A stretch of 64,000 bases of DNA from Cyprinodon diabolis (lineage: Eukaryota > Chordata > Actinopteri > Cyprinodontiformes > Cyprinodontidae), in the NCBI GenBank assembly GCA_030533445.1, contig CM060068.1:29932510-29996509 (forward strand). Reading direction: 5' to 3'. The notes beneath the pieces are model-generated. The model searched no databases, was not told where the DNA came from, and saw only the letters and a program-made list of their open reading frames with translations. The position numbers and the translations under genes were made by a program. Every line of letters starts with the position of its first letter. Position 1 is the stretch's first letter. This document shows, piece after piece, positions 36,101-48,200 of this stretch.

Positions 36101-39100
36101 ATAGGAAAATTTGAACAGATCTACAAATATTTCAGTAAGTGAATTCAGTGATGTAAAAATGTTACAGCTACAAAGAAAAAAAAAATAGTTTAATTTATAA
36201 CCTGAATCCAAAATTACGTATACGCATATTTTTCCAGATTTGTTCAAAAATTTTATAATTTCAGGAAAAAGCAGAAATTATATGAGAGATAATTAAGAAA
36301 ATACAGCAGATGATGACTAAACTACAGAGGAGTCATAAAGAGGAGGGGTGTTTTCTGATGTTTAGATTAGTGAAAGACCAAAGTCCTATGCTTTAATCAA
36401 AAAAGAAATTTGGTGGCTGTTATTATAAGGATTGTAAAATATTTTAATACCATAATCTGGTGCGCCCCTTTGCTTTAAAGTATGTGTTAACTCCCTTCTT
36501 GCTTCCCCACTTGAACTCAAACCAGCTGATAGCAAGAAGAGTAACTTCTCAGTAGTTCAGCTGTGTTTAAAAGGCGTAACAGTGTCCAGGATGCTTTGAG
36601 GTTATCAGTTGCTCTATAGTAAGAAACCGCATGAATTTAGTCTCACAGACAAAAACATGTTTCAGATCATCAGTGAACTAAACAGAGTGGGTTTATGAAA
36701 GCCAATCGAAACATCAGGTTGAAACAGAAAGCTGGGAAATGTGGTTTATATTCAAACAATTACTATAAACAACATCCATCAATTCTTAGATTTTGTGCAG
36801 CAAAACAACTTCTGCAGACACGTCATATAAAATGGCCATGCAGATATTTTAACTTTGTTTGAGCTACTTTCTTTAAATGTTCAAGCACTGCCTTAAATGT
36901 TCTGTAACAGATAAGGAGCAAATATTTTTTTTAAAGTGTACATTTTTTTCCTGATATCACCTAAAGCAGATAGACCCAAACCCAGGGAATTACCAGCTTA
37001 AACTGTGACGAAGACATCATGTTAAAGTTTATATCTAGAGCTTTAAATATACCATGGCCAAACAGTGATCTGCATCTTCTTCTGATCCAGTCAACTTGTC
37101 TTTATTGAAATCTGCAGAGATCTCATCACAGGCTGATGTATCCCCAGTGGACTGCCAGCTCAGTGACAATCCACAATCTAAATGAGGGAAAAAAAAAAAC
37201 ATTAAGCTGATATGATCTTAACAATAAAATATCCAAAATTAGAAAAGAGAATAGCTGTTTAATATAACAGAAAAAGATCATGTGGATGAAGTAGGTTATA
37301 ACAGATGGTGTTATGCCTTTTCTTCAAGCTTTTGTTTCATAGCAAGATGTTGTTGCTGCTGATAGAAAGAGTCTCAAAACTGCTCTTGGGACAATTTCCT
37401 TTAATTTCTCATTATAATACGCAGTTTTAAGTAACTGTACAGTTTGTTTTCTCTTCATTAGTTGCAATCTTTGAACCAAGTTAAATAAAAGAAACATGAA
37501 TTTTGCACATAAATATGGTGAAGGTGATTTGCTGGAGTTTAACTCATCAGAGTGAAAAAGGGAAAACGAGAAACGTTGGATCAAGGCGTGGTTGTTTGTG
37601 CAAAACTAGATTCTTCGAGTAGCTTACAAATGAATGATCTTATGAAAACTTCACACAGAAATAGAAAGACCTTTAACCATATTTGTCATTGCCTTCTGCT
37701 CTCATATGTAAAATCGTTTTGGTTCACAGTAATTATCGTTGGGAATCTGATGTTCAACACAGAAGGTGGAAAATATTCTGATTCTGTAAAAAATATTTAT
37801 AGAAAGTCTGAAAGTGACAAAACTTTAAAATTAAGCCCACTTATTATTTTCTATAGCAAAACAATAAACTGTTACTTATAATATCTCTTAGCAATAATTA
37901 ACACAGGAGAGATTTTTTTAAAAATTGTATTTTTAATGCACCGATAACACACCCACCTACAACCTCAGCAAACGTCTTGTCTCCTTCGCTTTGTTTGCTG
38001 ATTTTCATCTCTTTGGTACCTTGGCTTTCTTCATCATCTTCCTCTTCAGTGTTCTGCGGTTTTCTAAGTCTATTTAGTAGTCTATAGAGATAAGAACATA
38101 AAGGAGAAGTTCACTTCACAAAGTCAGTTTAAAGGTTACCACAAAGCTTTAATAAAGTAAAAAAAAAATAAAAATGAAAGGAATAAATAACATTCCTCAC
38201 TCTAGTTGTTCTATGTAAAAATGAAAAGCCTCACTTCATAAATTATATATGTAACTCCTAGTGATAACTCCTAGTCATTTTATATTAAAAAAAAAAAAAA
38301 CTTAAATAGTTACTGAGAGGGAAAACAGGCTTATCTCAAACCATAATTTCGTGGAATATCTATTTTTACCTACAGAGAGCAGATGCCAGTCAAGGTTTCA
38401 TACAAACCATGTTTCAATCCTATCTGCAGTATCTACACAGGACAAACCCGCCGCCTTTAAAAGACAGCATCAAGGAGGGTGGGGTTGTTCTGTCAGATGC
38501 ATCTCTGCTTCCGCACACCTGAATCTAACAACTGCACTACCTTTTCAACAGCCTCCAAGAGCTGGAGAGGTCTGTTAATTACCTTCATTTAAATCAGGTG
38601 TGTGGAGGCAGAACGACTTAAACATGCTGGACAGAATAGTGAGCTCTACAGAGCAGAGTTTAAGACTTCTGGGAAATAATTCAGGGAATAAAAACAGAAT
38701 ATGAAACCATAGATAAGATAAAGAGGTTTTTCGACATTGTTGGTCCTTCAGTGACAGAAAAAACAAAACTAATAAAGCCCCTGTTACACCTTGACGATTT
38801 AGGCAACTTATGCCTGATGTACGAATAATCTTGCAAAAATTCTAGCACACATTGGATAAGTTATAGGTCAGTTTTGTATTAGTTATGAGCACGCTGGAAC
38901 AAATCGACATAGGGCAAGTACGTGGCCACAAGTAGGCCAGAAGTTACAGGTAGGTTATTTGATATACGTTAAGTGTAAGTTACTCATAAGTCGTGGCGTC
39001 TAGCTTATCCCTAATCTATGAGTAACTTGTGCATAACTTATCAAGAACTTATCTCCAAGGTATATTAACGTATTTGACGTGTTCCAGATGACCGATGAAC

Positions 39101-42100
39101 GTGTTTCTAACTGACAGCTACTGTTTAATGGTGTATAGGCAGCGTTTTGGTATAAAAGGGGGTTAACAGGAGAAAACTGTCAGAACTCCTCCAGACTTCA
39201 GACATTCAACAAGAGGTGGAGGATCCGGCAAGGCTGAGATGGGAATAGATACTAGCTGTCCTCCAACATCAGAATGATCTCATCAATTTGACTCTTCCAG
39301 TTTTAGGCTGAGTGAGTAGGCGAGTGCGATGGATTCTCCCTGCGTTCACGCCCACGACCAACAAAATTCCTAGCAGACATGACGCTGAATCTGCTGCGAC
39401 TGCAAACCTTCTTCCTGTCTTTGTCTTTTTTTTTTTTTTTTGGCGGGCAGTAAACAGCAGGAGGCTGCACCCCTCAGTGCACTGGCTTTTCATTGGCATT
39501 ACCCTGCCGTGTGTTAGGCATAAGTTAGGATGTCATTGCACGTAAGTTCTGGACTCGTTATAAATACTCTATGTATACGTCCAAAATTGACAAAATACAT
39601 AGAAAGTTCAGCGTATGCCAGCGCTTTAATGCCATGCCTTGGAATACAGACTCTAAACATGTTATTTCCTGAAACACTAATATGGGTATATAACAACTAA
39701 CATTTCAAAAGAAAAAAATAAATCCTCCTTTGTAATATGTTCTATCCAGAACTCCTAAAGTAGAGGGTTCTTACTAAACTTGGTTCAAAGTCAAAGCAAA
39801 AACTTTTCTGCACCTTTTAATCAACAATTTACCTTTTAATCAATAGTTTAATGGTTAGCAAGATGATAATCACTTACAGCCCTATACTGCTGCATCCTTA
39901 ATGCACAAAGAAATGTTAATGCAGACCCTCACTCCAAGCAGCTGACAGACTTAATGACCATCATTTTTACACCATAGTGGAACAATGCAGGATATTTATA
40001 TTCTGTTTCAAACTCTTCTAATTAAGTGCAATGCAGAACTGTTCATATTAATCACTTTCAGAACATAAAAGCACATGAATTAACAATACAGTGAATTACC
40101 ACTTAGCCATTTATGCCTTTGCTGTTCTTATTTTCATTAAGATTGTTTTTATTAAGCAAACAAGGAGTGGACAATAATTCTATATATATATATATTTGCA
40201 ATTTAATTTTATTCAATGATAGTAATATAACATTCTGACTATTTCAAAAAGACATTACAGGTTATGATTACAGCATATTTACCAAATGTTTATATTGGAG
40301 TTTTTTGCTAACTTTATTTTGTTTATATATATTGATCTAAAAATGATATAACAGCGACTGAAATTAAGACATATATTGTGATGCAAGTTTGACCCATGTG
40401 GTAAAATCCTGTATGATACCTGTACCAGTTAACGGATAAGACTGCAGGATCTAACTAATCCTAGAGCTGCAATTATGATCAATTTACCAATCGATTAATC
40501 TGTTGATTATTTTTTTCGATTAATTGATGCAATTAGTTGAAGGCAAAATGTGCCTTAAAGAAGAATTATACAGAACTGAAACCAGGTGAAGCTTAAACTA
40601 AGCTACTTGAGGAGTTCTGAGTAGAACATATAGACAGACAAAGGTTTTTCATTTTAAATAAGTATTCATATATATTTTTACAATTTCAAATACAAGCTGT
40701 TCTGACTAGGTTGAACTAATGGCCTGTGTTTGAGCAAGCGTGTCCAAAGTAGGTGCCGAGGGCAGCTGTCCTACAGGTTTTCAGTGTTTCTCACCGTCAG
40801 CAAAGCTGATTGAAGTGAAATCTACTGTTTAAGGTTTGCATGAAAAGATTATAACTTTAAAAAGAAAAGTGTCCTTATAGTGACATAATTGGCAGAAAAA
40901 ACATTTAACAATAAAGTTATATATATGAACCATATATATATGGTTGAACTGTAAAGTGCCTTGAGATGACATGTGTTGTGAATTTGGCGCTATATAAATA
41001 AACTGAATTGAATTAATGAGAGAGAAATGTACAGGGGGATGTGATTGTGACTTGCAAAAACGTATTAGATGGATTTGCTCATCCTCTAAATACCTTTGTT
41101 TGTTATTTGCTACTGTACAGTTTACAAATATCCAAATCAATCATTTTGTTTTTATAATTTGTTGAAGTGAAACTTTTTTTTAAATTAAATTAAAAAAATT
41201 TTTCCATATAACTATAATAATAATAGATATTGTAGGCTCTGATAAAATATTTGTTAGACAGCAGTATCAGGTCAACATACAGTGGGGCAAAAAAGTATTT
41301 AGTCAGCCACCAATAGTGCAAGTTCTCCCACTCAAAAAGTTGAGAGAGGCCGGTAATTTTCATCATAGATATACCTCAACTATGAGAGACAAAATGAGAA
41401 AAAAAAATCCAGAAAATCACATTGTCTGATTTTTAAAGAATTTATTTGCAAAAATTGCTGGAAAATAAGTATTTGGTCAATAACAAAAGTTCTTCTCAAT
41501 ACTTTGTTATATACCCCTTGTTGGCAATGACAGAGATCAAACGTTTTCTGTAAGTCTTCACAAGGTTTTCACACACTGTTGCTGGTATTTTGGCCGATTC
41601 CTCCATGCAGATCTCCTCTAGAGCAGTGATGTTCTGGGGCTGTCGCTGGGCAACACGGACTTTCAACTCCCTCCAAAGATTTTCTATGGGGTTGAGATCT
41701 GGAGACTGGCTAGGCCACTCCAGGACCTTGAAATGCCTCTTAGGAAGCCACTCCTTCGTTACCCGGGCGGTGTGTTTGGGATCATTGTCATGCTGAAACA
41801 CCCAGCCACGTTTCATCTTCAATGCCCTTGCTGATGGAAGGAGGTTTTCACTCAAAATTTGACGATACATGGCCCCATTCATTCTTTCCTTCACACGGAT
41901 CAGTCGTCCTGGTCTCTTAGCAGAAAAACAGCCCCAAAGCATGATGTTTCCACCCCCATGCTTCACTGTAGGTATGGTGTTCTTTGGATGCAACTCAGCA
42001 TTCTCTCTCCTCCAAACACGACGAGTAGAGTTTTTACCAAAAAGTTCTATTTTGGTTTCATCTGACCATATGATATTCTCCCAGTCATCGTTTGGATCAT

Positions 42101-44251
42101 CCAAATGCTCTCTAGCAAACTTGAGACGGGCCTTGACATGTACTGGCTTAAGCAGGGGGACACGTCTGGCACTACAGGATTTGAGTCCCTGGCGGCGTAG
42201 TGTGTTACTGATGGCAGCCTTTGTTACTTTGGTCCTAGCTCTCTGCAGGTCATTCACTAGGTCCCCCCGTGTGGTTCTGGGATTTTTACTTACCGTCCTT
42301 GTGATCATTTTGACCCCACGGGGTGAGATCTTGCGTGGAGCCCCAGATCGAGGAAGATTATCAGTGGTCTTGTATGTTTTCCATTTTCTAATAATTGATC
42401 CCACAGTTGATTTCTTCACACCAAGCTGTCTACCTATTGCAGATTCAGACTTCCCAGCCTGGTGCAGGTCTAAAATTTTGTTTCGGGTGTCCTTTGACAG
42501 CTCTCTAGTTTTGGCCATGGTGGAGTTTAGAGTGTGACTGTTTGAGGTTGTGGACAGGTGTCTTTTATACTGATAACGGGTTCAAACAGGTGCCATTAAT
42601 GAAGGTAACGAGTGGAGGACAGAGGAGCCTCTTACAGAAGAAGTTACAGGTCTGTGAGAGCCAGAAATCTTGCTTGTTTGTAACTGACCAAATACTTATT
42701 TTCCACCATATTTTGCAAATAAATTCTTTAAAAATCAGACAATGTGATTTTCTGGATTTTTTTTTTCCTCATTTTGTCTCTCATAGTTGAGGTATATCTA
42801 TGATGAAAATTACCGGCCTCTCTCATCTTTTTGAGTGGGAGAACTTGCACTATTGGTGGCTGATTAAATACTTTTTTGCCCCACTGTATATCATTACTAG
42901 TTGATCTGGTAGTAGAACCAGAGCCGATGAATCCACCTTATTGTATTTTATTCCTTTTTCAACACCAATCTTACCTTTTAGATGTGGGAGTCCTCTTTTT
43001 TCCTTTAGGGGTTATATCCTTGCTCTTGTTCTTCTCCTCCATCTGGCTGGATCTAGTTTCGCTGTAGAAGAGTTCTTCCTCTTTGCGTCGGCTGTCGACC
43101 TTTCGAAGACCAGAGAGTCTTCTTACATTGCTTCTGTTTTTTAACCTCTTAATATAATCCTTGCCTGGCTCCGTCTTTAAGACATCTGTTAGGACAAGAC
43201 GTGGCTTTCTCCTGAAGGACACAAAAGAGAAAAGTTTTCTTTCAACCTTCATCTTTGATATTGTAGCTTATCAACATCTTCAAACTTCAACTCCTTCTAC
43301 GCAACAGACAAGTTTATTTGGACGATTATTGGACAGGGAGTGCCTGAATGGTTAAGATAAGCCATATGGGTTTCAAGATAAGTTTGGCCATAGTCAAAAT
43401 GGTTAAATACAGTCATTCCTATAAATAAATAAAATCATGATAAACAGAAATACTAACAATAGATTGAGAATATAGGATTTCTTTTTCAAAGATGGAAATA
43501 CAATAATTAAGCAATGTACTTCTATTAGAGTATATACAGGACTTTTTAAAATATCAAATCCCCTTGAACTTTCTCACTTAATTACATTACAACCACAATG
43601 TTGTAATTAGTGTTGCGCCGATGCAGTTTTTTGGCCCCGATACCGATACCCGATACCTGGCTGTGCAGTATCGGCCGATACCATAATACTGTAAAATAAT
43701 TGCCATCATGGCTTTGTCAAGCTGCTGCCTACCTTTGTGAAGCAGGAAAAAATCTAATACAAAGTGAATCCAGTAGAACTTTTTATTGCCTACCAGGAGT
43801 GGGTGACAATAGTTGAATAAACTTATGGCTCTCAAAATGGTATCGGTGCCATATTTGTTGGTACTCGCCGATACCGATACCACCATTTTAGGGCAGTATT
43901 GGGACCCCGCCCGATACTGGTATCGGTACAACACTAGTTGTAATGTAATAAAGGTTTTTACACCAAAAATAGTAGTGATTAATTGATTGACATTATTGAT
44001 CTCACAGTGAAGAAATGTACTCGTTACATCGGCTCATATAGTAAAAAAGAAGAAGTGGCCAAGAGGGAATTTGGATGGGTGTGTGTGTGTATATATATAA
44101 AGATAAACCCTGAAGTCTTTTATTTTACACGATTTTTATGCAGGGTTATTGCACAGGGTATTTATATATATATATATAGATATATAGATAGATATATAGA
44201 TATAGATATAGACATAGACAGATAGATAGATATATAGATAGATATATAGAT

Positions 44252-44288
<37 letters not shown>

Positions 44289-44317
44289 TAGACAGATAGA
44301 TAGACAGATAGATAGAC

Positions 44318-44402
<85 letters not shown>

Positions 44403-45175
44403 TTAGGGGTGGAACGGTTCACAAAATCCACGGTTCGGTTCGATTCACGGTTTCGTGGTCACACCGAAATCCCTTTAAAATTTATGAAATTAATGAAAAA
44501 ATCCCCCCAAAAATAATGGATTGTAATTATTTTAAATGATCCGCGGAAACCCTGGATCATTTCCGTATGTTTTGCTGCTTTGAATTTAATCATCTCGAGC
44601 ATGCTCTCTACCATCTCCAAGGGACTCAGAGGGGAGCGGACGGGAGCTACAGTGGGGGCTGTATGCTTTGCTTTGAGCAGCCGGTCTGGAGCGCAGCGGG
44701 GCAGAGCGGGGGTTGCTGACAGAGTATGAGGGATTTCGGGGTTAGCATGACATGTTGGTCATGTTGCTGTTAGCATAAAAAAAAACGTGTTGCACAATGC
44801 TTGCACACTGTTGCACCTTTTCCACAACGATCTTTCCGCCGTCATCGTAGGTCACTCTAAATGCAAAGCGGTCCCATACAGCAGACCTATAAAGTGCTGC
44901 TGGTGCGTCTTCCAACTCCTGTTCTTTCCCACTCGCCATACCCACACAATTCTCCACAACAACTGATTTTTTTCCCTGCTACACCCGGCTAAGCTGCTTC
45001 GCTTCTTCTTCTTGTTTACTACTGGTGGTTGGCTTTGGTCGCACTACCGCCACCTTCTGCTCTGGAGTGTAAACGCTTCCCCTATGAGAAAAAGGAGCAG
45101 CGCATGAACCGAACGAAACACGTGCGAGTCAAACTGAACGGTTCGGACGGTTTTCATAAATCGTCCCATCCCTAA

Positions 45176-45219
<44 letters not shown>

Positions 45220-48200
45220 GCTATTGCACTGGGTATACAAATATAAAAGGAGGTTATTACACAGGGTATTAAATAGTAATTGCGCAATAGATATTGCACG
45301 TTATTGCCATTATAGTGCCATATTTAAGAGCCTGATGGAAGCAGGGATGAAATAACCATTAAATGGAATCATAAGGACACATGGTTAGTCTAGAGCGTGG
45401 CCTGTATTTGCATCCAACTTCCAACGTTACACAACCTTTGTCCAAGCGGCTAAAATATCTGCTCCGGTTTCTATAAAAAAAGCTTCTGTCACCCACATAA
45501 ATCCATCAGACTAGATGGATTTATGTGTAGACTTTTCACTAAACTATTCTAATATTCTTTGACTCAGAGTTTGCCCTAACAGCCCTGGCGTCATGTTGTC
45601 TTTCTTTTTGAAGAGCAAATTTAAGGTTACATTTTTGACAAAGTACAAACTAGATGTTTTCTTATGGATCGTATATGAAAAGCTAATTTAGGATTTAAAG
45701 CGTTTCGGCCAGCATAATGACATAAACTTACAAATAAAAAGTGAGACTTCTTAGCAGTGTCTCTAAAAATAGCTTTTTTTATTAACAAGTCACGTCATCT
45801 GAAGTCATGTGGGTGAGTTAAATAGCCAATGCCGCTTCAGTAGGTAGTTATCAGGTAGAGTGGATGTGTAAAACTCTGCTTAACGATGCTGAAATTATTT
45901 ATACTCAGAGGGACTGAGAGTCTGCCACTCTTCCAGTTCAGATGCAGATCTTACACGAGAAGACAGCTCAGCAAATGGGAGATCCCTCGTGCACTTGCTA
46001 GTGGATGGATGATTGGAAAGTGTGATTGGGATCAATACGAATGCTGGAGAAATTTTAAAGGGAAGAAAGCCAGACCTACACAGCTGTACAGTGCGAGCAC
46101 TTCACCTAAAAATCAATTGGCACAAGTATGAAAAATAAAATAAAATAGGAGAGCATGGGCAAGCATAGATTTCACCACTTTCATTCACATATTTTACTCC
46201 TAAAATAAGCCAGGCTTGATCTGTAGTCAACAGATATGGGAACAACAGCTTCCAATGAACTCACACCACACAGGCAGACACATGCAAATACTCTCAGACC
46301 AGTTCACTGACACACACTCAGTAAATAATCACGCTTTAGCCGTTTTTTCTTTTAGCAGATTATTTAGGTCAGATAAAAAAAAAATAAAAACAAAGAGCTA
46401 CAGCCCCTCACAAAATTACCCTGCTCCCCACCCTTTGTCAAAAAAAGGTCCTTGCGAGAGAAGGTGGATCTTTGTCTAGTTAAGTCCAGCAGCTTCTACC
46501 AGGTTTTCTCTCACTGTCAGTCTGTATTTAGCTCCATATATCTTCCCATCAACCCTGACACGTAGCCTGTTTTCTGTTGCATCAAAGCACCTCCACAGCC
46601 TGGTATCATGTCACTACCACTTATCTTGGCTCCTCCCCTCCTTTTGCTTCATGGCTCTTGCCAAACCTTAAATAGGATTAATCACGACTTCCCTTCAACA
46701 TTGACTTTGTTCCATGTTTGCTAAATTTGTGGAGTGACAACCAATAGCTATATAAACACATTCTCCCAGGGGAGTTCTCTGCACCTCCTCCATGATTATC
46801 TCATGCATGGCTTATTAGTATAGGTGGACAGCCATGATTTTAGGTCAACCATTGTGTCCTACTCCCATTTTTGAATGAAGGAAAAATAAACAGAACTCTG
46901 TGGGATGTGAAAAGCTTCAGATACTCCTCTATAGGCCAACGCTGCTATAATCTTACCCACCACTTCTTCTCTGACGCCGCTCAATTGTTCCTCAGTCTTT
47001 ATGATGCTATTTGTTTGCAATATAACAAATTATTTTAATTATCTTAGTGGGATGCAAGGGAAGCACATCTACACCTCCACCCAGCAGTCATAACATTTTA
47101 GTCATAGAGGGACTAGTTAGTGACAGCAGTTTCACCGGCTAGCAATGCTGCTAAATACCATTCAAAATTGTATTAAACTTTTCTCCACTTAATTTATTGA
47201 CATATGGATTTCAAACATCTTCATAAGCCTACGGATGATTTCTGCTACAGCAAATCTCCTCAACCATCATCTGTTCTTTAAAAGTTAGTATACTACATGG
47301 TAAAAATACGTTGTTTTAGCTGTCTTAGTTTTTTGTGCCTCACTTACCTCATGATGTCAGAACTTTTCAAAGCTGCGCGATTACAATCAAACACCGTGGA
47401 GCCGTTTTTATGCCTTGGTTTGTGGTTGGGACTGCCGTTATGATCAGCAAAAGCAGTCCATGGGACCTTTTTAGACGATAAGAAAAAATACATATAATAG
47501 CGCTGACAAAATAAGTTATTGTAGCCGGATAGATCAAAGATAGCTTGTACCTGCCCGTCCAACTTTCCACACTCTGATGACAAGCACGCCACGGATATTT
47601 TCAGTGGGTTCTCCATCTAAATACAGAGAGATTCACCAAGATCATTTTACTTAAATAGAAACCAGTAAAAGAAGGGTTAAAATGTACTTTAGCCAAAACA
47701 TGCAGAAAGACGGGTAAAAACAGGAAAGAAAAGATAGAAAAAAAGGCAATTTATGACACAGTAATATGATGACAGAGTAAATATGCCTCCAACCAACTGG
47801 ATGATGAAATTAATGAAATAAATATGAGCTGCAAAGGCAGAGCTCAGGTGATTTGATTTGCAGGCTCAGGAATGCTCCCCGGAGTCAATATTTTTCTCCT
47901 ACTGCACTAACACTAACAGTATACCTACTGTTAGTGTTAGCCCAAGTAAGTAATAAAGGGCTGTTAACTGTGGGATTATAGAAGCATGCATCAGTTGCAT
48001 TTCAAGCTTGTTGTTCAGATAATTCAGATATTTACTCCCTGTTAAAATTTTCTTTTAAAACTAGATTTAAATAAATCCTGGTTTCAGGTTTCCTGTGGTG
48101 ACTTTTATTCACTTTTGTTTCAGGTGGCTATAAAGTGCAGCTGTGCATTCAGGCAGTCAGTGACACACAAACAGGACCAGCATTAGCATAAAACCCAGTT

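Larger units (their letters stand above)
30225..38081 (-). other. senp7: senp7 central exons with SUMO-interacting motif
   Basis: Exons 37957-38081 (acidic TEEEDDEES), 37053-37177, 34108-34426 (basic KRKRRNP, a likely nuclear localisation signal, at its start) and 30225-30385. The junction between the last two, split inside an Ile codon, creates [11 protein letters not shown]. This is a hydrophobic core followed by Ser and acids, the classic SUMO-interacting motif, placed as in SENP7. The donor of the 30225 exon (CAG/gtcggt) is weak; the next exon stays in phase if it is used. Confidence 0.83.

Noticed and set aside
41869..42537. Long plus-strand frame of 222 codons, and its twin at 54418-55086
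   Set aside because: It is antisense to the Tc1 transposase, arises from that codon structure and has no family resemblance.
44162..44431. Minus-strand frame of repeated YLSI units
   Set aside because: It is only a translation of the GATA microsatellite.
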